DNA from: Ewingella sp963519305
Lineage (GTDB): Bacteria > Pseudomonadota > Gammaproteobacteria > Enterobacterales > Enterobacteriaceae
Length of the DNA stretch: 64,000 bases
Assembly: GCA_963519305.1 (NCBI GenBank)
Contig: CAUQMS010000010.1
Span: 1-64,000, forward strand
Direction: 5' to 3'
Shown here: positions 34,999 to 44,360 of the stretch, piece by piece
Numbering within the stretch: the stretch's first letter is position 1
Layout of the letters: the number at the start of each line of letters is the position of its first letter
Program-made: the position numbers and the translations under genes
Notes under the pieces: model-generated
What the model was told of the DNA's origin: nothing
What the model saw: only the letters and a program-made list of their open reading frames with translations
Databases searched by the model: none

Positions 34999-35883
34999 AT
35001 GTCAAATCACGACCAACTACACCGCTATCTGTTCACTCACCATTCCGTACGCGGTGAACTGGTTTCGCTTAGCGAGACATTCCAGCAGATCGTTGCAGGC
35101 CATGACTACCCGGCCGAAGTTCGTACCCTGCTTGGCGAAATGTTAGTGGCCACCAGCCTGCTGACCGCCACCCTGAAATTTGACGGCGACATAACCGTCC
35201 AGCTTCAGGGTGATGGCCCGCTGAAACTGGCCGTCATCAACGGCAATAACCAGCAAGAAATGCGCGGCGTCGCGCGTCTGCAAGGTGAAATTGCCCCAGA
35301 CAGCACGCTGCGTCAGATGATCGGCAACGGCTACATGGTGATCACCATTTCTCCGACCGAAGGCGAACGCTATCAGGGCGTGGTAGGTCTGGAAGGCGAA
35401 ACACTGGCAGAGTGTCTGGAAAACTACTTCATGCAGTCAGAACAGCTGCCGACGCGTATTTTCATTCGTACCGGTCTGTCTGAAGACAAACTCGCTGCGG
35501 GTGGTTTACTGTTGCAGGTGCTTCCGGCGCAGGAGACAGATCCGGAAGAGCTCAACCATCTTGCTCAGCTGACTCACACCATTAAAGCCGACGAACTGTT
35601 CACCCTGCCAGCTAACGAAGTGCTCTACCGCCTGTACCATCAGGAAGAGGTCACGCTGTATGAACCGCAGGATGTCTGCTTCCGTTGCACCTGCTCACGC
35701 GACCGTTGTGCTGATGCGCTGATGACCCTGCCGGACGGCGAAGTACTCGAAATGCTGGAAGAAGATGGCAAAATCGAAATGCATTGTGACTACTGCGGCA
35801 GCGATTATGTCTTTGACGCCATGGATATGGCGACGCTGAAAGCCAGCGGCAGCCTGCCAGAGTCAGACGGCTCAGTGCATTAA
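34999..35883 (+). CDS. hslO: Redox-regulated chaperone Hsp33
   Basis: A 294-aa cytoplasmic holdase (E. coli 292), activated by oxidation. The C-terminal zinc/redox switch is complete: CTC (in CFRCTCSRDRC) and CDYC. Start 34999 gives MSNHDQLHRYLF; the in-frame ATG at 34951 lies inside hslR. Confidence 0.96.
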   Translation: MSNHDQLHRYLFTHHSVRGELVSLSETFQQIVAGHDYPAEVRTLLGEMLVATSLLTATLKFDGDITVQLQGDGPLKLAVINGNNQQEMRGVARLQGEIAPDSTLRQMIGNGYMVITISPTEGERYQGVVGLEGETLAECLENYFMQSEQLPTRIFIRTGLSEDKLAAGGLLLQVLPAQETDPEELNHLAQLTHTIKADELFTLPANEVLYRLYHQEEVTLYEPQDVCFRCTCSRDRCADALMTLPDGEVLEMLEEDGKIEMHCDYCGSDYVFDAMDMATLKASGSLPESDGSVH

Positions 35884-35904
35884 GCACCATTAACTCCCCG
35901 AAAA

Positions 35905-35931
35905 CCGGAGCAATGTCTGACATTGCTCCGG
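35905..35931 (+). terminator. Hairpin terminator after hslO
   Basis: An 11-bp perfect stem, CCGGAGCAATG/CATTGCTCCGG, with a 5-nt loop, followed by CTTCATT. The T-run is weak. Confidence 0.65.
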
Positions 35932-36126
35932 CTTCATTGCAGCCTCTTTCCCCCGTTACACCATTCCCGTGCACTGTCTCGCATAATCACCAAAAATCCT
36001 GTCACTGATGCCATTCTTTGATAGCAATCGCGGATAAAACGCCATAAAACCCTACAATTACAGTCAAATTAATCATAGCGGCTGACTGGCCGTTCAGGTT
36101 TGACCATTCGATTGAGGAGCAGGGAT

Positions 36127-37752
36127 ATGCCAACACGTCATCTCACGAAAGAAACGCTGGCCACCTACGGTATCAACGACACCAGCGAGATCATCTACAA
36201 CCCCGATTACGACTTCCTTTTCAAAGAAGAGACAGCACCGGGGCTCGAGGGTTTTGAGCGCGGTCAGGTGACTGAACTGGGGGCCGTCAATGTGGATACC
36301 GGCATTTTCACCGGCCGCTCTCCGAAAGATAAGTACATCGTGCGCGACGACACGACCCGCGACACCGTCTGGTGGGCCGATCAGGGCAAAGGGAAAAATG
36401 ACAATCAGCCGCTGACGCAGGAAGTGTGGAGCGCACTGAAGGACCTGGTGACACAGCAACTTTCCGGCAAACGCCTGTTTATCATCGACGCCTTTTGCGG
36501 TGCCAACCCCGACTCACGTCTGAAGGTCCGGTTCATTACCGAAGTGGCCTGGCAGGCACACTTCGTCAAAAACATGTTTATCCGTCCGGACGAAGCCGAA
36601 CTGGAGCACTTCGAACCTGATTTCATCGTGATGAACGGTGCAAAATGTACCAATCCAAACTGGCAAAAACAGGGGCTGAATTCCGAAAACTTTGTTGCGT
36701 TCAATTTGACTGAGCGCATTCAGCTGATCGGTGGCACCTGGTACGGCGGTGAGATGAAGAAAGGGATGTTCTCTGTCATGAACTACCTGTTACCGCTTAA
36801 AGGTATTGCCTCCATGCACTGTTCGGCAAACGTCGGCGAAAAAGGCGATGTGGCGATTTTCTTCGGGCTATCCGGTACGGGTAAAACCACGCTCTCCACT
36901 GACCCGAAACGTAAGCTGATTGGTGATGACGAACACGGCTGGGATGACGACGGCGTATTCAACTTCGAAGGCGGCTGCTATGCGAAAACCATCAAGCTGA
37001 GCAAAGAGGCAGAACCCGATATCTACGGCGCGATCACCCGTGACGCCCTGCTGGAAAACGTCGTGGTCAGCAAAGACGGTAAAATCGACTTCGACGACAA
37101 CTCCAAAACAGAAAACACCCGCGTCTCCTACCCGATTTACCACATTAACAATATCGTTAAACCGGTATCGAAAGCCGGTCACGCTACCAAAGTGATCTTC
37201 CTGACCGCCGATGCCTTTGGCGTTTTACCACCGGTATCACGCCTGACCGCAGACCAAACGCAATATCACTTCCTCTCCGGTTTCACCGCCAAGCTGGCAG
37301 GCACCGAGCGGGGTGTCACAGAACCGACTCCAACCTTCTCTGCCTGCTTCGGTGCGGCTTTCCTTACCCTGCACCCCACGCAGTATGCCGAGGTGTTGGT
37401 GAAGCGTATGCAGGCCGCAGGCGCGCAGGCTTACCTGGTGAACACCGGCTGGAACGGTACCGGTAAACGCATTTCGATCCAAAATACCCGTGCCATCATC
37501 GACGCCATTCTGAACGGAAAAATCGACGAAGCCGAAACCTTCACCCTTCCAGTCTTTAACCTCGCGGTGCCTACAGAATTACCGGGCGTAGATACGCATA
37601 TTCTTGACCCGCGCAATACCTACGCGAACCAGGAACAGTGGGAAGAGAAGGCGCATGACCTGGCGCAGCGGTTTGTAGCTAACTTTGATAAATATACAGA
37701 TACGAGCGCGGGCGCGCGGTTAGTGGAGGCAGGACCGAAGATTCCGCTTTAA
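36127..37752 (+). CDS. pckA: Phosphoenolpyruvate carboxykinase (ATP)
   Basis: A gluconeogenic enzyme of 541 aa (E. coli 540) converting oxaloacetate and ATP to PEP. The kinase loop GLSGTGKTTLS, metal-site GDDEHGWDDDGVFNFEGGCYAKTI (in part) and INTR-like active residues are recognisable, as is TGRSPKDKYIV near the N-terminus. ATG 36127 follows AGGAGCAGGG. In E. coli yhgE lies between hslO and pckA; it is absent here. The gene ends one base before the large palindromic repeat. Confidence 0.96.
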   Translation: MPTRHLTKETLATYGINDTSEIIYNPDYDFLFKEETAPGLEGFERGQVTELGAVNVDTGIFTGRSPKDKYIVRDDTTRDTVWWADQGKGKNDNQPLTQEVWSALKDLVTQQLSGKRLFIIDAFCGANPDSRLKVRFITEVAWQAHFVKNMFIRPDEAELEHFEPDFIVMNGAKCTNPNWQKQGLNSENFVAFNLTERIQLIGGTWYGGEMKKGMFSVMNYLLPLKGIASMHCSANVGEKGDVAIFFGLSGTGKTTLSTDPKRKLIGDDEHGWDDDGVFNFEGGCYAKTIKLSKEAEPDIYGAITRDALLENVVVSKDGKIDFDDNSKTENTRVSYPIYHINNIVKPVSKAGHATKVIFLTADAFGVLPPVSRLTADQTQYHFLSGFTAKLAGTERGVTEPTPTFSACFGAAFLTLHPTQYAEVLVKRMQAAGAQAYLVNTGWNGTGKRISIQNTRAIIDAILNGKIDEAETFTLPVFNLAVPTELPGVDTHILDPRNTYANQEQWEEKAHDLAQRFVANFDKYTDTSAGARLVEAGPKIPL

Positions 37753-38349
37753 AAAGCTTCGCAACATTTTAAATTCAAGGTCAAGGTCGTGGGCCTGCTG
37801 CCCACACCCGCCCAGAAGGACCGTAGGCGCGGCCCTTCTGGACATCCCGCGCCTTTTTATGCGGCTTCCGCAGCTGCGCTGGTCATAATGACCGTGTTTC
37901 AGGTATCTCTGTTACAGCCGCAAAATGCCGCCGCTTAGGCGGGCCCCTCACTGCGGGTTTCAACCCGCGCAGAAAACCGCGCGGTTTTGCACCTCTTGTT
38001 CGGCGTCATTTTTGAATGCGGCCCAGGCATTTTTAAAAGATAAAATCAGTCTGGTTTTGAATTTAAAGAAGCTTCGGCCGTGTTCAAAATGTCACCGGCA
38101 AGTCGGTGGAGAGACAACATTTTTATCGTTGGCTCGAACCCGCAGCCGGGAATCGCGGAGCGATGACATTTTACGGCTATCGCTGAGATACCTGAAACAC
38201 GGCCATTGTGACCAGCGAAGCTGCTGGCGCGGGAGTCCAGAGGGCGCGCGCCTACGCGCCTTCTGGGCCGGTTTGGGTGACAACCCAAGGTTTTGCTCTT
38301 GAATTTGAATTTAAAGATTTAAGCGGGGTAAGGGGCAAAGCCCCTTAAA
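37753..38349. repeat. Large compound palindromic repeat, copy B (complete)
   Basis: The whole gap between convergent pckA and envZ is a near-palindrome of about 590 bp centred close to 38040. The left half (37755-38030) and the reverse complement of the right half share long blocks, for example CCGTGTTTCAGGTATCTC and CAAAATG-type segments, CCCAGAAGG, GCGCGG and CTTTAAATTC/TTGAATTT ends. Each arm holds its own small hairpins (GCGGGTTTCAACCCGC near 37956, CCAGAAGG...CCTTCTGG). Copy A at 1-405 is the same element inverted. ORFs inside are short and unconvincing. A terminator-like hairpin for envZ lies at the right end. Confidence 0.85.
38327..38347 (-). terminator. Hairpin next to the envZ stop
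   Basis: TTAAGGGGC pairs with GCCCCTTA around TTT, immediately after envZ on the minus strand. No T-run follows directly, so it acts alone or together with the repeat. A GGGGC/GCCCC hairpin holds the matching place at the argD end of copy A. Confidence 0.5.
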
Positions 38350-39711
38350 TCAAACTGTTTTTTGCGGAAGAGCCACCGCAATGGCCTTCTCACTCGGTAA
38401 CGGTAAATACGCGCGAATGCGTAACCCACCCCGTGGACTGCGGCCAATATCCAGCGAACCGGCATGTGCATCAATGATGCGCTGAACAATCGCCAGACCA
38501 AGCCCTGTACCACTGGTGGTTCGGGCGCTGTCGCCACGTACGAAAGGTTGGAACAGGTGCTTAAGCTGACTCTGCTCAATGCCCGGGCCGTCATCTTCTA
38601 CCTGGAACCAGCCGCGCTGTAGCTCTTTGCCGCTGCTGACTTTAATCCAGCCATTACCATAGCGGGCTGCGTTCACCACCATATTCGCCACAGCGCGTTT
38701 GATGGAGAGCGGATGCACGTTAACCAGGACCTCACCGTCGACCAGGTCACTCTCAATTTCACGCTCATACCCGCTTTCAGCAGCGATCACTTCGCCGAGA
38801 ATCGAGTTCAAATCGCACTCTTCTGTCTGCAACTCCTGACCGGTTCGCAGATAATCGATAAATTGCTCGATGATGGCATTGCACTCTTCGATGTCCTTAT
38901 TGATGGACTCCGCGAGGTAACCATCGCCGTCACTCATCATCTCTGTCGCGAGGCGAATACGGGTCAGTGGTGTACGTAAATCATGGCTGACACCGGCCAT
39001 CAGCAGAGTACGGTCGTCGGCAAGTTGCTTCACGCCCGCGGCCATCTGATTAAATGCCCGCGTCACGGAACGCACTTCAGACGCGCCATATTCACGCAGC
39101 GGAGGCGGAATGATCCCTTTCCCGACCTGCAAAGCGGCATGTTCAAGTTCAACCAGGGGTCGGTTCTGAATACGGATAAAAAGCCACGCGCCGCCGATCG
39201 CCAGCAGCATAATCGCCAGTGTATAACGGAACAGCGGGGAGAAATCGCCCTGATGGATTTCGGTCAGCGGGACGCGTACCCAGATGTCGGGAGACAACCA
39301 GGTTTTTAGCCACACCACCGGGGTATTTTTATTGACCTCAACGCGAACATCGGTCGGCCCACCGAGCTGCTGCGCCATTTGCTGACTGAGGAATTCGTAA
39401 TGTTGCGCCCAGCGCAGACCGCTCTCTTCAGCCGCGGAATTGGTGTAGAGAGAGATGCCAAGCTCGCGATAGATTTCGCGGCGGAACGCCGGTGGCACAG
39501 CCAGCAGAGTGCCATCCTCCAGTTGCAACCGGTCGGTCATCAGCATACGAACTTCGTAAGCCAGCACCTTATTGAACTGTTGCAGACTGGGCAGGATGGC
39601 AAAATTCAGCACCACCAGATAGGTCGTCACCAGGCTGACGAACAGCAAGGTGACGATCAACAGCAGGGTTCGGGCAAACGAGCTACGCGGTGAAAAGCGT
39701 ATTCGTCTCAT
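38350..39711 (-). CDS. envZ: Osmosensor histidine kinase EnvZ
   Basis: A 453-aa inner-membrane kinase (E. coli 450). Two membrane helices (about 15-42 and 162-180) flank a periplasmic domain. A HAMP region follows, then the H-box AGVSHDLRTPLTRIRL with H243. The ATP-lid motifs are NMVVNAARYG, VEDDGPGI and GTGLGLAIVQR. It phosphorylates OmpR to set porin expression. Its start overlaps the ompR stop by 4 nt. Confidence 0.97.
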   Translation of the reverse strand: MRRIRFSPRSSFARTLLLIVTLLFVSLVTTYLVVLNFAILPSLQQFNKVLAYEVRMLMTDRLQLEDGTLLAVPPAFRREIYRELGISLYTNSAAEESGLRWAQHYEFLSQQMAQQLGGPTDVRVEVNKNTPVVWLKTWLSPDIWVRVPLTEIHQGDFSPLFRYTLAIMLLAIGGAWLFIRIQNRPLVELEHAALQVGKGIIPPPLREYGASEVRSVTRAFNQMAAGVKQLADDRTLLMAGVSHDLRTPLTRIRLATEMMSDGDGYLAESINKDIEECNAIIEQFIDYLRTGQELQTEECDLNSILGEVIAAESGYEREIESDLVDGEVLVNVHPLSIKRAVANMVVNAARYGNGWIKVSSGKELQRGWFQVEDDGPGIEQSQLKHLFQPFVRGDSARTTSGTGLGLAIVQRIIDAHAGSLDIGRSPRGGLRIRAYLPLPSEKAIAVALPQKTV

Positions 39712-40427
39712 GCCTTACTGCCGTCCGGCACGAAGACATAGCCCAGGCCCCAAACGGTCTGGATATAACGTGGATGTGCAGGATCTTCTTCTACCATGCG
39801 GCGCAGGCGTGAAATCTGCACGTCAATGGAGCGTTCCATGGCGCTGTATTCACGGCCACGTGCCAGATTCATCAGCTTGTCACGGGACAACGGTTCACGC
39901 GGATGGCTCACCAGCGCTTTCAACACAGCGAACTCACCGCTGGTCAGAGGCATAGGTTCGTCTTCACGGAACATTTCGCGCGTACCGAGATTCAGCTTAA
40001 ATTTGCCGAAGGAGATCACGGCTTCTTCCTGCGACGGCGCGCCAGGCAGTTCATTCGCCTGACGGCGCAGAACGGCACGGATACGGGCCAGCAGTTCACG
40101 CGGGTTGAACGGCTTAGGAATATAGTCATCGGCACCAATTTCAAGGCCAACGATGCGGTCCACTTCTTCGCCTTTGGCGGTGACCATGATAATGGGCATC
40201 GGATTGCTCTGGCTGCGCAAACGGCGGCAGATAGACAAACCATCTTCACCCGGTAACATCAGATCAAGTACCATCAGGTGGAAGGATTCACGGGTCAGCA
40301 GGCGATCCATTTGTTCGGCATTGGCTACGCTACGTACCTGGAAGCCCTGTTCGGTCAGATAGCGTTCTAAAAGTGCACGCAGTCGCATGTCGTCATCAAC
40401 GACCAGAATCTTGTGATTCTCTTGCAT
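39708..40427 (-). CDS. ompR: Response regulator OmpR
   Basis: A 239-aa OmpR/PhoB-type regulator, the same length as in E. coli. The receiver has D11-D13 and phospho-acceptor D55 (LMVLDLMLPG), then T83-type and K105-type residues in VTAKGEE and IPKPFNPRELLAR. The C-terminal winged helix ends in IQTVWGLGYVFVPDGSKA. Transcribed first in the ompB operon and divergent from greB. Confidence 0.98.
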   Translation of the reverse strand: MQENHKILVVDDDMRLRALLERYLTEQGFQVRSVANAEQMDRLLTRESFHLMVLDLMLPGEDGLSICRRLRSQSNPMPIIMVTAKGEEVDRIVGLEIGADDYIPKPFNPRELLARIRAVLRRQANELPGAPSQEEAVISFGKFKLNLGTREMFREDEPMPLTSGEFAVLKALVSHPREPLSRDKLMNLARGREYSAMERSIDVQISRLRRMVEEDPAHPRYIQTVWGLGYVFVPDGSKA

Positions 40428-40711
40428 TTTTTATTACTCCCAAAGGCATTAATACCCAAGCCTGTATTGTTAGAAAAATGTGCTAAAACAGACAGCGATT
40501 AATGGTATACATTCTAGTCGAAATTGTTACAAAGCTTATGCTTTCCCTAATTTATCAACAATTTTCGTCCAGTAAAGCCTGTCTCATCCTTAATATTACG
40601 CTTACCTGCACTTTACCTCTTTAAGGCGAAATCGCGTTAGTCATGTTGTAGCTTCCACAAGGCTGTGGAAAGATCGCACAATAACAAACAGGCTTACTCT
40701 GTGAAAAAAAC

Positions 40712-41200
40712 ATGAAAACCAAACTCATTACCCGCGAAGGTTACAACAAACTTAAGCAAGAACTGGATTTTCTCTGGCGCGAGGAGCGGCCCGAAGTGAC
40801 GAAGAAAGTCACCTGGGCGGCCAGTCTTGGCGACCGCAGCGAAAACGCTGATTATCAGTACAACAAAAAACGTCTGCGTGAAATCGACCGCCGCATCCGT
40901 TATCTGACCAAGTGCATGGAAGAATTGCGCATTGTGGATCACTCGCCGCAGCAGGATGGCAAAGTGTTCTTTGGCGCCTGGGTGGAAGTGGAAAATGATG
41001 ACGGCGACGTTAAACGCTTTCGCATCGTCGGTTATGACGAAATTTTTGGCCGCAAAGATTACATCTCTATCGATGCCCCGATGGCGCGGGCCTTGCTGAA
41101 AAAAGAGGTGGGTGACAGCGCCGTAGTACAGACGCCGGTGGGTGACGCGCTGTGGTACATCAATAAAATCCATTACGGCGAAGAGCGTCCGGATTCATAA
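40712..41200 (+). CDS. greB: Transcription elongation factor GreB
   Basis: A 162-aa GreA/GreB factor (E. coli 158) that enters the RNA polymerase secondary channel and stimulates cleavage of backtracked RNA. The acidic coiled-coil tip is seen as LGDRSENADYQY, with the catalytic D and E. The C-terminal FKBP-like domain ends ALWYINKI. Upstream, about 280 nt hold the divergent promoters for greB and ompR. Confidence 0.96.
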   Translation: MKTKLITREGYNKLKQELDFLWREERPEVTKKVTWAASLGDRSENADYQYNKKRLREIDRRIRYLTKCMEELRIVDHSPQQDGKVFFGAWVEVENDDGDVKRFRIVGYDEIFGRKDYISIDAPMARALLKKEVGDSAVVQTPVGDALWYINKIHYGEERPDS

Positions 41201-41323
41201 ACCGTTCATAACTCTCAAAACGCCGGTCAGAAGGCCCGCAGCACTGGCAATTCTGACCTTCAAAACGTATAACTGTCCCCTGATTTTATGTCTCTTACAC
41301 AGTGAAAAACAGATACCAGACCT

Positions 41324-43666
41324 ATGAATGATCAACTGAGCCGCATTATCGCAACTGAATTGCAGGTTCGCCCGGAGCAGGTTGCTTCCGTGGTGCGCTT
41401 GCTGGATGAAGGTAATACCGTGCCGTTTATTGCACGGTATCGTAAGGAAGTCACCGGTGGGTTGGATGATACCCAACTGCGTCAGTTGGACACCCGTCTG
41501 AGTTATCTGCGTGAGCTGGAAGATCGCCGCCAGACCATTCTCAAATCTATCGAGGATCAGGGAAAACTGAGCGACGAACTGGCGAAAGCCATCACCACCA
41601 CGCTGAGTAAAACGGAGCTGGAAGATTTATACCTGCCGTATAAACCCAAGCGCCGTACTCGCGGGCAAATCGCTATCGAAGCCGGGCTCGAGCCGCTGGC
41701 TGACCTGCTGTGGAATGAGCCACAGCACGATCCTGACACCACCGCCGCCAAATTTGCTGATGCCGACAAGGGCGTAGCCGACACCAAAGCAGCCCTCGAC
41801 GGCGCCCGTTATATTCTGATGGAGCGCTTCGCTGAAGACGCTGCCCTGCTGGCAAAAGTCCGCGACTATCTGTGGAAAAATGCCCATCTCGTCTCACGCG
41901 TGGTTGAGGGTAAAGAGCAGGAAGGCGCCAAATTCAGCGACTATTTCGATCATCACGAGCCGATTGCTAAAGTCCCTTCGCACCGTGCACTGGCGATGTT
42001 CCGTGGCCGCAACGAAGGCATACTGCAACTGTCGCTAAATGCTGACCCGCAACAAGACGAAACGCCAAAAGAGAGCTACGCCGAACAGCTGATCATCGAC
42101 CATCTGAAGCTGCGTTTAAACAACGCGCCGGCTGACATCTGGCGTCGTGCCGTGGTGAACTGGACCTGGCGTATCAAAGTGCTGCTGCATCTTGAAACCG
42201 AACTGATGAGCACCATCCGCGAACGCGCAGAAGAGGAGGCGATTAACGTATTTGCCCGCAACATGCACGACCTGCTGATGGCCGCTCCGGCGGGAATGCG
42301 CGCCACAATGGGTCTCGATCCGGGCCTGCGCACCGGTGTAAAAGTTGCCGTTGTGGATAACACTGGCAAACTGGTGGGTATTGATACGGTTTATCCACAT
42401 ACCGGTCAGGCCGCCAAAGCAGCACAACAGGTTGCCGCGCTGTGCATCAAACATAATGTCGAACTGGTGGCGATCGGTAATGGCACCGCGTCACGTGAAA
42501 CTGAGCGCTTCTTCCTCGACCTGCAAAAACAGTTCCCGGAAGTGAAAGCGCAAAAAGTCATCGTCAGTGAAGCGGGGGCGTCTGTCTATTCCGCTTCTGA
42601 GCTGGCGGCGCTGGAATTCCCGGATCTCGACGTGTCCATTCGCGGCGCGGTCTCTATCGCCCGCCGTTTGCAAGATCCGCTGGCTGAACTGGTGAAAATC
42701 GATCCGAAATCCATCGGTGTCGGCCAGTACCAGCATGACGTCAGCCAGACCCAGCTGGCGAAGAAACTGGATACCGTAGTGGAAGACTGCGTAAACGCCG
42801 TCGGTGTGGATCTCAACACTGCGTCGGTGCCGCTGCTGACCCGTGTCGCCGGCCTGACCCGTATGATGGCGCAGAATATCGTTAACTGGCGCGACGAAAA
42901 CGGCCAGTTCCGCAACCGCGAACAGCTGCTGAAAGTCAGCCGTCTGGGGCCAAAAGCTTTCGAGCAGTGCGCGGGCTTCCTGCGCATCAACCATGGCGAT
43001 AACCCGCTGGATGCCTCGACGGTTCACCCGGAAACCTATACGGTGGTGCAGCGCATTCTGGCGGCGACCCACCTGGCGCTGAAAGAGCTGATGGGCGACT
43101 CCAACGCGCTGCGCAGCCTTAAGGCCAGCGAGTTCACCGACCAACGCTTCGGTATACCAACAGTTACCGACATCATCAAAGAGCTGGAAAAACCGGGGCA
43201 CGATCCGCGTCCTGAATTCAAAACCGCGACCTTTGCCGACGGCGTCGAGACCATGAACGACCTGATGCCGGGCATGATTCTGGAAGGCTCGGTCACTAAC
43301 GTCACTAACTTTGGTGCGTTTGTCGACATCGGCGTGCATCAGGATGGTCTGGTGCATATTTCCTCTCTGGCGAACAAGTTCGTCGAGGATCCGCACACCG
43401 TGGTGAAGGCAGGGGATATCGTCAAAGTCAAAGTGATGGAAGTGGATCTGCAGCGTAAACGTATCGCCCTGACCATGCGTCTCGACGAGCAGCCGGGTGA
43501 AGCGCCTGCGCGGCGAAACAGCGGTTCCGCAGCACCGGCAGCGAATGGCCGTGACCAGCAAAAACGCGGCGCATCACCTAAACCTGCAGCACGCCCATCA
43601 TCAAACAGTGCGGGTAATAGCGCGATGATGGATGCCCTGGCCGCGGCAATGGGTAAAAAGCACTAA
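41324..43666 (+). CDS. yhgF: Tex-family S1 RNA-binding protein YhgF
   Basis: A 780-aa homologue of E. coli YhgF (773) and Bordetella Tex. It contains an N-terminal helical domain with VPFIARYRKEVTGGLDD, a YqgF-like RNase H-fold domain (LGLDPGLRTGVKVAVVD-like), a helix-hairpin-helix region (VNWRDENGQFRNREQL) and a C-terminal S1 domain (about 650-720, GMILEGSVTNVTNFGAFVDIGVHQDGLVHIS). It binds RNA and affects transcription; the exact role is unsettled. A low-complexity tail ends MMDALAAAMGKKH. Confidence 0.94.
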   Translation: MNDQLSRIIATELQVRPEQVASVVRLLDEGNTVPFIARYRKEVTGGLDDTQLRQLDTRLSYLRELEDRRQTILKSIEDQGKLSDELAKAITTTLSKTELEDLYLPYKPKRRTRGQIAIEAGLEPLADLLWNEPQHDPDTTAAKFADADKGVADTKAALDGARYILMERFAEDAALLAKVRDYLWKNAHLVSRVVEGKEQEGAKFSDYFDHHEPIAKVPSHRALAMFRGRNEGILQLSLNADPQQDETPKESYAEQLIIDHLKLRLNNAPADIWRRAVVNWTWRIKVLLHLETELMSTIRERAEEEAINVFARNMHDLLMAAPAGMRATMGLDPGLRTGVKVAVVDNTGKLVGIDTVYPHTGQAAKAAQQVAALCIKHNVELVAIGNGTASRETERFFLDLQKQFPEVKAQKVIVSEAGASVYSASELAALEFPDLDVSIRGAVSIARRLQDPLAELVKIDPKSIGVGQYQHDVSQTQLAKKLDTVVEDCVNAVGVDLNTASVPLLTRVAGLTRMMAQNIVNWRDENGQFRNREQLLKVSRLGPKAFEQCAGFLRINHGDNPLDASTVHPETYTVVQRILAATHLALKELMGDSNALRSLKASEFTDQRFGIPTVTDIIKELEKPGHDPRPEFKTATFADGVETMNDLMPGMILEGSVTNVTNFGAFVDIGVHQDGLVHISSLANKFVEDPHTVVKAGDIVKVKVMEVDLQRKRIALTMRLDEQPGEAPARRNSGSAAPAANGRDQQKRGASPKPAARPSSNSAGNSAMMDALAAAMGKKH

Positions 43667-43691
43667 AAGCCACCTGTGCATTTGTAAACCG

Positions 43692-43718
43692 AAGCCGCTG
43701 AATTTCAGCGGCTTTTTT
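43692..43718 (+). terminator. Rho-independent terminator after yhgF
   Basis: AAGCCGCTG pairs with CAGCGGCTT around AATTT or less, followed by TTTTTCT. Confidence 0.92.
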
Positions 43719-44067
43719 CTTGCATGTTAAAAGACCCTATTTCCTGAATGATAACTAATCACGCGATCACTGAGGTAAATCAATAAAACGGCAAGGGGGG
43801 CGGCATAGGATGTGCCCTGTGATGAAGGCTGTCGCGAAGGGATTCTGAAGAGAATTTCTTTTTTAATTCCCCACTCGCGGACTGATTATGATAATTATTC
43901 TCGTTTTTACTTCTTTGAGTATTTAACCTAATCTCCACGGATGGGCGTTTTCAGCTTCTGATAAATCGCACAATATTTCGCAGTGACCAGTGGAAATCCG
44001 GGCAAGGAAGCGCGGCGCATTAAACAACTGCCGCCCCCATAAACGCCTGAAGGCTTCGCGAGGAACT
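43719..44067. other. feo upstream region, no gene other than regulatory sites
   Basis: About 350 nt between the yhgF terminator and feoA. It contains the Fur-like box at 43884-43902. A GC-rich leader before feoA follows. No credible ORF; an in-frame extension of feoA back to 43990 is rejected. Confidence 0.5.
43884..43902 (+). promoter_or_regulatory. Fur box upstream of feoABC
   Basis: GATTATGATAATTATTCTC matches the 19-bp Fur consensus GATAATGATAATCATTATC at 16 of 19 positions. It lies 166 nt before the feoA start. Iron-bound Fur would repress feoABC, and possibly the regulator that follows. No good FNR site was found by eye here, although E. coli feo has one. Confidence 0.75.
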
Positions 44068-44295
44068 ATGCAACTTATCTCTCAACGTGCTTACAAAATC
44101 ATCGGTTTCTCTGCTGACATAAGCCCGGCGTACCGGCAGAAACTGCTGTCTCTGGGTATGCTCCCCGGCTCACTGTTCAATATCATCCGCGTTGCGCCGA
44201 TGGGCGATCCGGTACAAATCGAAACCCGCCGCACCAGTCTGGTTGTGCGCAAAAAAGACCTCGACCTGTTGAAGCTCGAAATCCAGGCCTGTTAA
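44068..44295 (+). CDS. feoA: Ferrous iron transport protein FeoA
   Basis: A 75-aa SH3-like protein, the same length as E. coli FeoA. It aids FeoB in ferrous iron uptake. YRQKLLSLGMLPGSLFNIIRVAPMGDP-type core is recognisable. Start 44068 follows GCGAGGAA; a longer frame from 43990 lacks support. First gene of feoABC. Confidence 0.95.
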   Translation: MQLISQRAYKIIGFSADISPAYRQKLLSLGMLPGSLFNIIRVAPMGDPVQIETRRTSLVVRKKDLDLLKLEIQAC

Positions 44296-44360
44296 TTTTT
44301 CAGTGCGGGTGAGACGCTTTACCCGCACCACTCCCTTTTATTTCCACGCAGATATCACCT

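Noticed and set aside
37925..38302. ORF of 125 aa inside the large repeat
   Set aside because: It follows repeat sequence, lacks a ribosome site and has no family; the palindromic arms explain the sequence.
42491..43561. Minus-strand ORF of 356 aa opposite yhgF
   Set aside because: Antisense shadow of a conserved gene.
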